Assembly: GCA_002309855.1 (NCBI GenBank)
Contig: DBYD01000013.1
Coordinates: 9,482-31,535, forward strand
Direction: 5' to 3'
DNA: 22,054 nucleotides
Source of the DNA: Bacteroidales bacterium UBA1195
GTDB lineage: Bacteria; Bacteroidota; Bacteroidia; Bacteroidales; WCHB1-69
The notes under the pieces are model-generated. The model worked only from the letters and a program-made list of their open reading frames with translations, searched no databases and had not been told where the DNA came from. Made by a program: the position numbers and the translations under genes. Within the stretch, counting starts at the first letter, position 1, and the number at the start of each line of letters is the position of its first letter. Below, in pieces: positions 14,607 through 22,054 of the stretch.

Positions 14607-16388
14607 TCAAAAACCCCTTCGCTTGTCCGGTTTTATGGAAAAAAAAGTCTGTTTTTTAAAAAAGCATTGATTCTGAATGCGTTTTTTTTCAAGAGATGTT
14701 TCACAGAATACTGGTTCGCCGGTTTCAGGCACCATACCGGTGTAGTACATGACCGACGAGCGGGTCATGGGGGTTGGGGTGAAATCCTGCACCTGTTCGG
14801 GATGGTATGAGATCTGCCGCATCTTTTCCGACAGTTTCTGCATGTCGCGGAGTGTGCAGCCGGGATGGCTGGAGATGAAATAGGGGATCAGCTGCTGGCG
14901 GAGCCGGTGTCGCAGGTTGGTCTCTTCAAACCTTTTCCGGAACTGGAGGAAAACAGGGTAGGGCGGTTTGCGCATAAGCTGCAGCACGTGCTCCTCGGTG
15001 TGCTCCGGAGCCACCTTCAGCCGTCCGGAGACGTGTCGGGTGATCAGTTGCTCCGCATATTCATCCAGATGGTATTCCTGCCGCTGCTGCGGGGTCGCCT
15101 GTTCAATCATGTCGGTGCGCACGCCGCTGCCGATGGTCACCTTACGCACTCCCGGCAGGGCATTGACCTCCCTGTACAGTTCCGTCATCGGACGGTGGTC
15201 GAAATGCAGGTTGGGGCATATTTTCGGATAGATGCATGAGATCCGGCGGCATTTTCCGCATGCAGCGCTGTCTTTTCCATGCGCCTGATACATGTTGGCT
15301 GAGGGACCGCCCAAGTCTGTGATGTGTCCCTTGAAGTATGGCATACGGCTCAGTCTTTCCGCCTCTTTGAGGATGGATTCCTTCGACCGGCTCACAATCC
15401 GTTTTCCCTGATGCAGGGAGATTGTGCAGAAGCTGCATCCGCCGAAGCATCCGCGATGGATGTTGATGGAGTTCTGTATCATGTTGAATGCCGGAATTTC
15501 CCCGCGTTTGTCATAGTGTGGGTGGGGCAGCCTGGTGAACGGCAGCTCATACACCGCATCCAGTTCGGCTGTCTCCATCGGTCTGGCAGGCGGGTTCACA
15601 ACCACAGTCCGTTCCCCGACGTTCTGGCAGAGCGTGGGTGGGGCGAATTGTACGGAAGCGGCTTCTGTCAGCCTGAATGCTTCAGCGAACTGTCTCTTTG
15701 ATTTCAGGCATTCTTCGTGTGAAGGCAGTATGAGCACATCCTTCCCAACATGCTGCCGGCTTTCCATGTAGGCGATTTGCGGGATCTGTTTGAAGTCGGA
15801 CAAATCCGGTTTTGTTTTTTGCCTGAAAACATCGGTGATGTCCAGCATCGGTTTTTCCCCCATGCCGTAGACCAGCAGATTGGCTCCGCTGCTCTCCAGA
15901 ATCGGAGGCATGAGGCTGTCAGACCAATAATCGTAGTGGGTGAGTCGGCGCATGCTTGCCTCCACACCTCCAATGACAATCCATGATTCCGGAAACAGCT
16001 GCCGCACAATGCGGCTGTATACATTCACCGCGTAGTCGGGACGGAAGCCGGCCTGGTTTCCTGCGGTGTATGCGTCGGTGGAACGCAGCCTTTTCAGTGC
16101 GGTGTAATGGTTCACCATGGAATCCATGGCACCTGAGGTGATGCCAAAGAAATAGCGGGGTTTGCCGAATTTTTTGAAGTCGCGCAGATCGTCCCGCCAG
16201 TTGGGTTGGGGCAGTATGGCCACACGGCAGCCCTCATGTTCCAGCACGCGACCGATGACGGCCGCCCCGAAGGAGGGATGGTCCACATAGGCGTCTCCGC
16301 TGATGAGAACAACATCAACTTCGTCCCATCCGTGGAGTTCCATCTCCTTTTTATTAATAGGTAGCCATTGTCTCAGATCTGCTGGCAT
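14607..16388 (-). CDS. ygiQ: YgiQ family radical SAM protein
   Basis: 593-residue cytoplasmic radical SAM enzyme of the YgiQ family (UPF0313); the reaction is unknown. ATG 16388 matches the E. coli protein's early pattern (LPINKKEMELHGWDE then GDAYVDHPSFGAAVIGR). A further ATG at 16439 lies upstream of the predicted transcription start and is rejected. The N-terminal part resembles a cobalamin-binding fold without an obvious DxHxxG. The iron-sulfur motif CFGGCSFC has Cys314, Cys318 and Cys321. A second Cys cluster, CGKCRRISC-(x)5-CP, follows the family's usual GGPSANMY element. The C-terminal region has VAPEHTEEHVL and QDFTPTPMTRSSVMYYTG, both YgiQ signatures. The last 30 residues are basic and low in conservation. 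Confidence 0.95.
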   Translation of the reverse strand: MPADLRQWLPINKKEMELHGWDEVDVVLISGDAYVDHPSFGAAVIGRVLEHEGCRVAILPQPNWRDDLRDFKKFGKPRYFFGITSGAMDSMVNHYTALKRLRSTDAYTAGNQAGFRPDYAVNVYSRIVRQLFPESWIVIGGVEASMRRLTHYDYWSDSLMPPILESSGANLLVYGMGEKPMLDITDVFRQKTKPDLSDFKQIPQIAYMESRQHVGKDVLILPSHEECLKSKRQFAEAFRLTEAASVQFAPPTLCQNVGERTVVVNPPARPMETAELDAVYELPFTRLPHPHYDKRGEIPAFNMIQNSINIHRGCFGGCSFCTISLHQGKRIVSRSKESILKEAERLSRMPYFKGHITDLGGPSANMYQAHGKDSAACGKCRRISCIYPKICPNLHFDHRPMTELYREVNALPGVRKVTIGSGVRTDMIEQATPQQRQEYHLDEYAEQLITRHVSGRLKVAPEHTEEHVLQLMRKPPYPVFLQFRKRFEETNLRHRLRQQLIPYFISSHPGCTLRDMQKLSEKMRQISYHPEQVQDFTPTPMTRSSVMYYTGMVPETGEPVFCETSLEKKRIQNQCFFKKQTFFSIKPDKRRGF

Positions 16389-16548
16389 GGTACTGTGCTC
16401 TCTTCCGATACGTATTGAATTAAAATGCAAAAATAGCAAAAATGGGGATTCGTTGGACCAATGGTGGAAAAAAAAGCGGCAATCCGAAAGGAGGAGGGCA
16501 ATAATTCCGCTTTTTTTGCATTATTCCTATGCAAATTGGATTGGACAG
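16389..16548. other. divergent intergenic region with leader hairpin
   Basis: 160 bases between the divergent ygiQ and patatin genes. On the minus strand it has the ygiQ promoter. On the plus strand 16470-16479 (AAAAAAGCGG) can pair with 16507-16516 (CCGCTTTTTT) across a 27-base loop containing AAAGGAGGAGGG. A tiny frame ATG 16529 to TGA 16552 (MQIGLDR) overlaps the patatin start as ATGA. No clear TAnnTTTG was found for the patatin gene. Confidence 0.5.
16428..16435 (-). promoter_or_regulatory. -7 promoter element of ygiQ
   Basis: TATTTTTG on the minus strand (TAnnTTTG) followed by C predicts a start near 16421 and a leader of about 33 bases before ATG 16388. A TTGG, not TTTG, occurs near the -33 place. 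Confidence 0.5.
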
Positions 16549-17406
16549 ATGAAAAAACTGTTGTTTATGGTCACACTACAACTTTTCGCCCTTCATGCAG
16601 GGGCGCAACTGGCAGGACAGGATGTTATTCCTGCCGAAACCCATAAAATCGGGATTACCCTCAGTGGCGGGGCTGCCTTGGGTTATGCACATTTGGGATT
16701 CCTTCAGGCGATGGATGAGGCTGGCGTGAAGCCTGACTGCATTGCCGGAACCTCCATGGGCGCTATCATGGGCATGATGTATGCGGCCGGCTACAAGCCG
16801 CAGGAAATTAAGGAAATTGTTAAAAAAGAGCATTTTGACCGTCTTTGGGGTCTGGTGAGTCTGAATTTTCCGCGCCGTGGCGGAATGATTCCGATGACAC
16901 GGATCCGCCGTGTTCTGCTCAAGTATGTGCCGCACGACTGTTTTGATTCGTTGGATGTGCGTTTCTATTGCTGTACATTTGATGTCAATCGTTTACAGCC
17001 CATATACATGGGCAGGGGAGATTCCCTTGTGAAGTATGTGTGTGCCTCCGCCGCCATACCTGCTCTCTTCTCACCGATCAAAATCTACGGGAACTATTGC
17101 GTTGATGGTGGGGTTTGCGACAACCTGCCGGTGCGGCCGCTGTTGGATGAAGGTTGCGACGTGCGTATCGGCGCCAATCTGCTGCTGGAAAAGCCGAACC
17201 GGCACATGCTGGCGGAAACCATTGGACTGCATGCCATTTCCTATTGTGTGTTTGCCACTTCACAATCCAGCCTGGAGCAACTGACAGATGTGGTCACTAT
17301 TGACCCAGGTGAATATTGGATGACCGATTTCAGCAAGGTTGATGAATTGTACGAAATCGGTTATCAAGCCGGGAAACGTTTTTTTTCAGGTAAAAAACAA
17401 GAATGA
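16549..17406 (+). CDS. patatin-like phospholipase (exported)
   Basis: 285-residue patatin-family lipid acyl hydrolase, similar to bacterial RssA-type proteins but exported. ATG 16549 starts a signal peptide (MKKLLFMVTLQLFALHAGA, cleavage before Gln20); the frame is open back to 16303 but that part overlaps ygiQ. The oxyanion loop is GGAALG (40-45), the nucleophile Ser69 is in GTSMG and the dyad Asp186 is in VDGGVCDNLPVRP. No C-terminal barrel domain is present, unlike the longer PlpD type, so it is predicted soluble in the periplasm or loosely membrane bound. The substrate is unknown. It is the first plus-strand gene and stands 163 bases before the AAA ATPase. Confidence 0.93.
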   Translation: MKKLLFMVTLQLFALHAGAQLAGQDVIPAETHKIGITLSGGAALGYAHLGFLQAMDEAGVKPDCIAGTSMGAIMGMMYAAGYKPQEIKEIVKKEHFDRLWGLVSLNFPRRGGMIPMTRIRRVLLKYVPHDCFDSLDVRFYCCTFDVNRLQPIYMGRGDSLVKYVCASAAIPALFSPIKIYGNYCVDGGVCDNLPVRPLLDEGCDVRIGANLLLEKPNRHMLAETIGLHAISYCVFATSQSSLEQLTDVVTIDPGEYWMTDFSKVDELYEIGYQAGKRFFSGKKQE

Positions 17407-17463
17407 TTTTCGATGTCGTAATGATTTTTTTATGTTTAATATGTTGTTTTGCAATATATTAAA

Positions 17464-17523
17464 TTAGTAATAATTTTATTACTAATAATTTTGTTACTAA
17501 TAAGTTTGTTTCTAATTGATATT
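17464..17523. repeat. 15-bp tandem repeat (three good copies plus one degenerate)
   Basis: Units: 17464-17478 TTAGTAATAATTTTA, 17479-17493 TTACTAATAATTTTG, 17494-17508 TTACTAATAAGTTTG, and a decayed fourth at 17509-17523 (TTTCTAATTGATATT). Units 1 and 2 differ by two bases, units 2 and 3 by one. The third unit ends in the TTTG that serves as the -33 box of the ATPase promoter. Confidence 0.85.
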
Positions 17524-17536
17524 TTTGGTACTTTTG
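17505..17536 (+). promoter_or_regulatory. promoter of the AAA ATPase gene
   Basis: TTTG at 17505-17508 (-33) and TACTTTTG at 17529-17536 (-7, TAnnTTTG) are 20 bases apart, the Bacteroidetes spacing. This is the best full promoter in the window. It predicts a start near 17543 and a leader of about 27 bases before ATG 17570. The -33 box lies in the third copy of the tandem repeat. Confidence 0.72.
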
Positions 17537-17569
17537 CAGCGAATTTGGTAACAATCGTATTTGGGGATT

Positions 17570-18727
17570 ATGGGAAACAAACGTGAAAATTTGGATGAGG
17601 CACCCTTTGTATATGGTGTTGCGGCTGATTTGGACCATTTCACCGACCGTGAAAAGGAGACGGCACGGCTGCAGCTGAACTTTGAGAATGGGATCAATAC
17701 AATTGTCATTTCGCCACGCCGTTGGGGTAAGACTTCGCTGGTCAACAAGGTTGCCGCCCAGATGGCTGACAACAGGCAGTTGCGCGTGGTGCGTATGGAT
17801 GCCTTTTCTGTCCGTACTGCTGAGGATTTCTACCGCATGTTCGCCACGGAAATAATTCGGCAGACAAGTTCCAGGATGGAGGAATGGATGGAGAATGCCA
17901 AACGTTTCCTTACATCGCTTGTGCCGGTCGTCTCCATGTCCGCCGACCCGATGAATCCGGTTTCGCTGAGTTTGAAAGGTGTTGGGGCGGATTACGGCGA
18001 GGAGGTGCTGGATCTGCCGGAGCGGATTGCGCAGGCAAAGGGCATACGTCTTGTCATCTGTATCGATGAGTTCCAGCAGATAGGGGAATTGGGCGATTCT
18101 GTCACCTTCCAGAAAAAACTGCGGACGGTGTGGCAGCACCAGCATTCGGTTTCCTACTGCTTATATGGAAGCAAGCGGCATCTGCTGATGAACATGTTCG
18201 GCAAGCGCAGCTACCCTTTCTACAAGTTCGGCGATGTTCTGTTTCTTGAGCGGATTCCGCTGGAATGTTGGCGGGATTACATCCAAAAGAGGTTCGTGCA
18301 GACAGGACGGCAAATCGGTGAAAACCTGGTTGGGGAGATATATTCCTATGTGGACGGCAATTCGTCCTATATTCAGCAGTTGTGCTGGCTGTTATGGACG
18401 CGTACGACGGACACTGCCGACATTGGGATGCTTGAGGATGCAAAGGAGGATTTGCTCCGACAGAACCATGCTCTATTTGTGGAGCAGACCAATTCGCTCA
18501 CTTCCTATCAGTTGCGTTTTATCAGGGCGGTGAAGGACGGCAAAGCGCGTGAAGTCGGGCATAAATCTGTAATCGGGGAGTATGGATTGGGCAGTTCGGC
18601 CAACATTTCCACTGTAAAAAAGGCTCTGCAGAAAAAGGAGCTGATTGAAATAGAAGGGAAGGAAATCCGTTTCTCCGATCCGCTTTTCGCACACTGGCTC
18701 CGAAGGAATGAGAATTTTTTTATCTGA
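17570..18727 (+). CDS. orphan AAA/STAND-like ATPase with C-terminal winged-helix region
   Basis: 385-residue cytoplasmic ATP-binding protein of the archaeal-ATPase-like group common as stand-alone genes in Bacteroidetes. ATG 17570 is preferred to a TTG at 17561. An N-terminal FTDREKE segment (DRE motif, residues 24-30) precedes Walker A PRRWGKTSL (49-57). Walker B is LVICIDEF (161-168) and YGSKRH (199-204) looks like the sensor 1 strand. A helical lid spans about 230-300. The C-terminus (about 310-380) resembles a winged helix: LTSYQLRFIRAV, SSANISTVKKALQKKELIE and a DPLFAHWLRR tail, a pattern shared by this family. The biological role is unknown. Short repeats overlap its promoter, and autoregulation is possible. 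It ends 18 bases before the fusion peptidase. Confidence 0.85.
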   Translation: MGNKRENLDEAPFVYGVAADLDHFTDREKETARLQLNFENGINTIVISPRRWGKTSLVNKVAAQMADNRQLRVVRMDAFSVRTAEDFYRMFATEIIRQTSSRMEEWMENAKRFLTSLVPVVSMSADPMNPVSLSLKGVGADYGEEVLDLPERIAQAKGIRLVICIDEFQQIGELGDSVTFQKKLRTVWQHQHSVSYCLYGSKRHLLMNMFGKRSYPFYKFGDVLFLERIPLECWRDYIQKRFVQTGRQIGENLVGEIYSYVDGNSSYIQQLCWLLWTRTTDTADIGMLEDAKEDLLRQNHALFVEQTNSLTSYQLRFIRAVKDGKAREVGHKSVIGEYGLGSSANISTVKKALQKKELIEIEGKEIRFSDPLFAHWLRRNENFFI

Positions 18728-18745
18728 TTAAAAAATGTTTGTGAT

Positions 18746-20461
18746 ATGAAAAAACTGTTGGTTTTGTTTGTGGTGTTGTGTCCGTGTTTTCCGTTGACTG
18801 CACAGACCACCGGACCCGGCGACACGCTGAAATGTGTTGCGCCGGCCTATCTGAAGGCGGGTGACACGGTTGCGCTCATCGCGCCGTCATACCATTTGCC
18901 GATAGGGACTGTCAGGAGGGCGGCCCAAGTGCTGCGCCAGTGGGGTTTTGTGCCTGTCATAGGTCCGAATGCCGACAAGTTACATGCGGACAAGTACGCA
19001 GGCACGGCGAAGGAGCGGGCCGAAGACATCCGCTGGGCTCTGGAGAGTCCGGGTGTGAAGGCTGTGATTTGTGTGAAAGGCGGTTACGGAGCATTGCACC
19101 TGATGGATGAAATGCTGGCGGAGGAGTTTGCCGCATCGCCGAAATGGATTGTCGGCTTCAGCGACATCACCACGCTGTTCGGCATTGAGGTGTGTGCCGG
19201 AGTGATGGGCATCCATGGCGTTTTGGGATTCAATATCGCCAGCCGCAATTCCACCGACCCATCCTGCGCGCTTTTGCGCGACCTTCTCAAAGGTCAGGTG
19301 CCGCGGTATGAGGTTCCTGCAAACGACCTGAACATTCCGGGCCATGCCACGGGTACGCTGGTGGGCGGCAACCTCTGCACATTCGCCTCGCTGCCCGCGC
19401 TCCAGTCCGAAATTATCGGCAAAGGCGACATCATCCTTTTTCTTGAGGAGATAGAGGAGAGTATGCATCATATTGACCGCATGTTCAATATGTTGAAAAA
19501 TTGTGGAATGTTGTCGCATTGCAGGGGCGTTGTCCTAGGCGGATTCACCGGATGCAAGGCCGACCTAGGCTATGAAAGCGTGGAGGCGATGCTGCGCGAG
19601 TATATCGAACCGTATGGCATTCCGCTGCTCTGCGGCTTTCCGGCGGGGCATGACAAGGTGAACCTGCCTCTTGTGATGGGTGCGCCGGTCACGCTTGACG
19701 TACGTAACGACGGAGCCACCCTTGCCTTCGACATCCCAGGCACGCCAAGGAGGGTGCGCACCGGTGAACTGTCGCAGCCCGTGCCCGCCACGGTTCCAGA
19801 GGAGGATGCCAGCCAGTTTGTGAACCTGACGGATGTGATACCCGATGCGATTCTGGAAATACGCTATTTCAGCACATACAATTTTGTGGGGCAGCGTATT
19901 GACGGCTACCTGCAGCCCACTGCGCTGATGACCCGCCGTGCCGCCGACAGCCTCAAGGCGGTGAGCGACGATGTGATGCGCATGGGGTACAGGCTCAAAA
20001 TCTACGACGCCTACCGTCCGCAGATGGCCGTCGATCACTTTGTGCGTTGGGCCTCCGACATTTCCGACACATCAATGAGACGGTATTTCTACCCGAAAGA
20101 GCAGAAGAGCCAACTTTTTGTCCGCGGCTACATAGCCTCGAAAAGCGGCCACACGCGCGGTTCCACCGTCGACCTCACCCTTTTTGACATGGCCACGGAA
20201 AAGGAGCTGGATATGGGCGGCACCTTCGACTGGTTCGGCGAGGAGAGCCATCCGTCGTTCGGTGGCAACCCAGCGACAGGGCATTATGTCCCGAACGGAC
20301 GGATTACCGAGGAGCAGTTCCGCAACCGCATGATATTGCGGCAGGCCATGATGCGCCACGGATTCAAGCCGATCGGCAGTGAATGGTGGCACTTCATCCT
20401 CAAGGACGAACCTTTCCCCAACACCTATTTCACCTTCCCCGTGCAGGAACTGGAACGGTAG
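18746..20461 (+). CDS. fusion of S66 LD-carboxypeptidase and VanX-type M15D D-Ala-D-Ala dipeptidase
   Basis: 571-residue exported two-domain enzyme (signal peptide MKKLLVLFVVLCPCFPLTA, cleavage before Gln20). Residues about 30-340 are an S66 LD-carboxypeptidase (LdcA/MccF fold): nucleophile Ser139 in VGFSDITTLFG, Glu234 in ILFLEEIEES and His302 in AGHDKVNLPLVMGAP. Residues about 355-565 are a VanX/DdpX-like M15D zinc dipeptidase: Arg424 in YDAYRPQ, zinc ligands His469 and Asp476 in SGHTRGSTVD, general base Glu546 and ligand His549 in SEWWH. All catalytic positions are kept in both halves. Expected reactions: removal of D-Ala from muropeptide tetrapeptides at an L-D bond, and splitting of D-Ala-D-Ala (or similar dipeptides). 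The single reading frame has no frameshift. No vanHA, vanS or vanR neighbours are present, so recycling of wall peptides is more likely than vancomycin resistance. Confidence 0.93.
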   Translation: MKKLLVLFVVLCPCFPLTAQTTGPGDTLKCVAPAYLKAGDTVALIAPSYHLPIGTVRRAAQVLRQWGFVPVIGPNADKLHADKYAGTAKERAEDIRWALESPGVKAVICVKGGYGALHLMDEMLAEEFAASPKWIVGFSDITTLFGIEVCAGVMGIHGVLGFNIASRNSTDPSCALLRDLLKGQVPRYEVPANDLNIPGHATGTLVGGNLCTFASLPALQSEIIGKGDIILFLEEIEESMHHIDRMFNMLKNCGMLSHCRGVVLGGFTGCKADLGYESVEAMLREYIEPYGIPLLCGFPAGHDKVNLPLVMGAPVTLDVRNDGATLAFDIPGTPRRVRTGELSQPVPATVPEEDASQFVNLTDVIPDAILEIRYFSTYNFVGQRIDGYLQPTALMTRRAADSLKAVSDDVMRMGYRLKIYDAYRPQMAVDHFVRWASDISDTSMRRYFYPKEQKSQLFVRGYIASKSGHTRGSTVDLTLFDMATEKELDMGGTFDWFGEESHPSFGGNPATGHYVPNGRITEEQFRNRMILRQAMMRHGFKPIGSEWWHFILKDEPFPNTYFTFPVQELER

Positions 20462-20507
20462 AGGGGAGGGTAAAAATGTAATTATAAAGTAGATTTATCC
20501 ATAAATA

Positions 20508-21392
20508 ATGTCATTTCAGATGAGAAATTTGGACTTGAAAAAACTTTTGGCTGTCACGCTATTGGCGGCCATGTCATTTTTAGCTATATTATCCTTCGCG
20601 GGCTGCGAAAAGGAAAAGAATGAGGTGATTCAGGACGGGATAATCCAGGATGAGCACAGGAAAGATTATCTTGTGGAAAAAATTTCATGGTTTGCTGATT
20701 CCACCAACTACCATGTGTCCAGCTATGAGTATGACAGTCTGTTTCTGCTGAGACGTATAGAGACTGTCGGAAAAATATATGAGGCATCCCAGATAAAGCC
20801 CTTAAAGTATATTGTCACATTTGCGTATGATGACGGCCTGTTGAGTGAGATTGTGGAAACACAATATGAACCTCGTTATTTTCAACGCCCTCCCATCCGT
20901 TTTTATTACAATCTGGAGGGAAAAGTGACCAGTATGGATTATTATGGAAACATGGTGCGTTTTGGCTATTATCATGATAGGATAGACAGCGTCTGCTATG
21001 ATTCCAATCAGGAAACCTATTCGATTCTGAAGTATGATAACAGGGGGAATGTTGTGAGAGTCATTTCCAGAGTACCTGAATATGATATTGTAGGTCTGCC
21101 TACGGGGCGTTATCGGTTCCAAACTACGGAATATGTATATGACCTGCATTCCCGTCCGTTTTTCAATTTGGATGGCATACCCTATCAGCCAATTTATGGG
21201 GACGGTTTTTTTGACAATGGTATTGAAATTTCCCGTTTGTTTTCAAACAATAATCTGATTCGAAGTGGGTTGTGGACGTGGGAATATTCCTACGACACCA
21301 ATGGGCTTCCATCAACATCCTATTTTCAGTTTGGAGATGATGTTCCGCTAAATCATCCTATGAATTTGTTCACCTATAAGAAGATTCGTTGA
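20508..21392 (+). CDS. lipoprotein with YD-like beta repeats
   Basis: 294-residue predicted lipoprotein. The signal ends in SFAGC with acceptor Cys33. A second ATG at 20520 gives a tidier n-region (MRNLDLKK), and either start is possible. The mature part has at least seven imperfect repeats of an aromatic-x-Tyr-Asp-x-x-Gly type: YEYDSLFLLRRI (73), FAYDDGLLSEI (105), FYYNLEGKVTSM (132), FGYYHDRIDSV (152), LKYDNRGNVVRV (174), YVYDLHSRPFFN (209) and YSYDTNGLPST (260). They resemble Rhs/YD repeats and the DUF4595-type lipoproteins of Bacteroidales. The function is unknown; a surface binding role is plausible. It starts 46 bases after the fusion peptidase and is followed by a weak terminator. Confidence 0.78.
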   Translation: MSFQMRNLDLKKLLAVTLLAAMSFLAILSFAGCEKEKNEVIQDGIIQDEHRKDYLVEKISWFADSTNYHVSSYEYDSLFLLRRIETVGKIYEASQIKPLKYIVTFAYDDGLLSEIVETQYEPRYFQRPPIRFYYNLEGKVTSMDYYGNMVRFGYYHDRIDSVCYDSNQETYSILKYDNRGNVVRVISRVPEYDIVGLPTGRYRFQTTEYVYDLHSRPFFNLDGIPYQPIYGDGFFDNGIEISRLFSNNNLIRSGLWTWEYSYDTNGLPSTSYFQFGDDVPLNHPMNLFTYKKIR

Positions 21393-21404
21393 ATAAGAAA
21401 CTAA

Positions 21405-21428
21405 TTATTCGCCGAATAAGTTTTTTTC
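21405..21428 (+). terminator. weak intrinsic terminator after the YD-repeat lipoprotein
   Basis: TTATTC and GAATAA form a six-base-pair stem with a GCC loop, followed by G and seven T. The stem is mostly A-T, so efficiency is doubtful. It sits 12 bases after the stop codon. Confidence 0.45.
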
Positions 21429-21522
21429 GATGTTTTCATTATCGCACAATTTTCCGCTCAATCTTGCGTTATAGGAGCGTATTAACTTTTTAAAGTGGAT
21501 TTAGCTTTTAATCGCTTACAAT

Positions 21523-22054
21523 ATGAAGAAATTATTTGCAATATTCGTGACTGTGTTTGTCGTTGCAGTAATGACGGGATGCAAAAACGAAACGGCAACT
21601 GATAACGAGAATGATTCTCTTAATACGGATGCTACGATACTGAAAAAAGTGTCGTTTGATTGTTATACAACCCACGACAGCATCGACATTGCACTGAAAG
21701 CTTCTGGACTTCCTCTGCATGTGGAATGGGACGAAGATAGTTCGGTTTATCTTGTCACTGAATGTGAGTTTTTTACAAAAATTCTATTAAGCGACGATTG
21801 CCATTATCTTTATAGCGTGGAACATATGTTGATTGATAGCAACGAATGGATTGCGTTAACTTTTACAGAGGATATTACAGGACAATATTGGATGTATATG
21901 TGGCCAAAGGATGAGTGCGGACCATTTTATGAAACAGGTCTCTTTGATGATCAAGCTGAACCTTACACTATTTTGGACCATACCACAAACAACGGATCCA
22001 TTATTGTTCGATATTTAGACAGTAAAACATACGACACAATTCCCTTGGTGGAAA
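21523..22054 (+). CDS. A+T-rich lipoprotein (3' end cut by window edge)
   Basis: The frame is open from ATG 21523 to the window end, giving 177 complete residues without a stop. MKKLFAIFVTVFVVAVMTGC is a standard lipoprotein signal with acceptor Cys20, followed by an Asn/Asp/Glu/Thr-rich linker. The visible mature part is acidic, with many aromatics (HVEWDEDSSVYLVTE, EWIALTFTEDITGQYWMYMW), and looks beta-rich. I do not recognise the family. Base use is clearly more A+T-rich than in the peptidase genes upstream, with codons such as ATA, TTA and AGA. A possible promoter (TTAACTTTTT near 21481) is off consensus by one base. Confidence 0.72.
   Translation, partial: MKKLFAIFVTVFVVAVMTGCKNETATDNENDSLNTDATILKKVSFDCYTTHDSIDIALKASGLPLHVEWDEDSSVYLVTECEFFTKILLSDDCHYLYSVEHMLIDSNEWIALTFTEDITGQYWMYMWPKDECGPFYETGLFDDQAEPYTILDHTTNNGSIIVRYLDSKTYDTIPLVE

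Noticed and set aside
16303..16548. N-terminal extension of the patatin frame
   Set aside because: It overlaps the ygiQ 5' end and promoter, and the signal peptide begins at ATG 16549.
17459..18145. 228-residue open frame on the minus strand, antisense to the ATPase
   Set aside because: It lies opposite a gene with clear Walker motifs and its C-terminal repeats (LLVTK/LLVIK) are just the translated 15-bp tandem repeat.
18746..20461. Vancomycin resistance (vanX) gene
   Set aside because: The VanX-like half is exported and fused to an LD-carboxypeptidase, and there are no vanH, vanA, vanR or vanS genes nearby; resistance is not supported.

Overview
The window comes from a member of the Bacteroidetes, most likely order Bacteroidales. 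Several things point there. Promoters have the Bacteroidetes -7 form TAnnTTTG, and Shine-Dalgarno sequences are mostly weak. The gene order bamD-rpoZ-coaBC-DUF4835-recN is typical of the phylum, and an S46 dipeptidyl-peptidase, a secreted C69 dipeptidase and small PorT-like beta-barrels are present. G+C looks close to half by eye. The species cannot be named from the sequence.

Positions 1-16388 hold genes on the minus strand only; from 16549 on they are all on the plus strand. In order along the window: (1) 1-3567, an outer-membrane barrel, an OmpA-like coiled-coil lipoprotein and an S46 peptidase (cut by the left edge), read in that order just downstream of an initiator tRNA. (2) 3856-8840, a five-gene operon bamD, rpoZ, coaBC, DUF4835/porD, recN with a recognisable promoter. 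(3) 8956-10123, a more A+T-rich segment with a DUF4160-DUF2442 pair and a secreted TonB-C-terminal-domain protein. (4) 10241-14605, an operon of barrel, unknown lipoprotein, His-rich CobW/G3E GTPase and C69 dipeptidase, with a promoter at one end and a strong intrinsic terminator at the other. (5) 14607-16388, a YgiQ-type radical SAM gene. (6) 16389-16548, a divergent intergenic region. (7) 16549-22054, a patatin-like phospholipase, an orphan AAA ATPase whose promoter is embedded in 15-bp tandem repeats, a fusion of an S66 LD-carboxypeptidase with a VanX-type M15D dipeptidase, and two lipoproteins, the last cut by the right edge.

Much of the window concerns the cell envelope and peptide breakdown: BamD for outer-membrane assembly, three outer-membrane barrel/OmpA-like proteins, a DPP11-like peptidase, a C69 dipeptidase and a two-headed peptidoglycan-peptide hydrolase. 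The most distinctive items are the LD-carboxypeptidase/VanX fusion, the repeat-embedded promoter of the AAA ATPase, and a BamD that lacks the usual lipid-attachment cysteine. I saw no CRISPR array, insertion sequence, prophage or rRNA.
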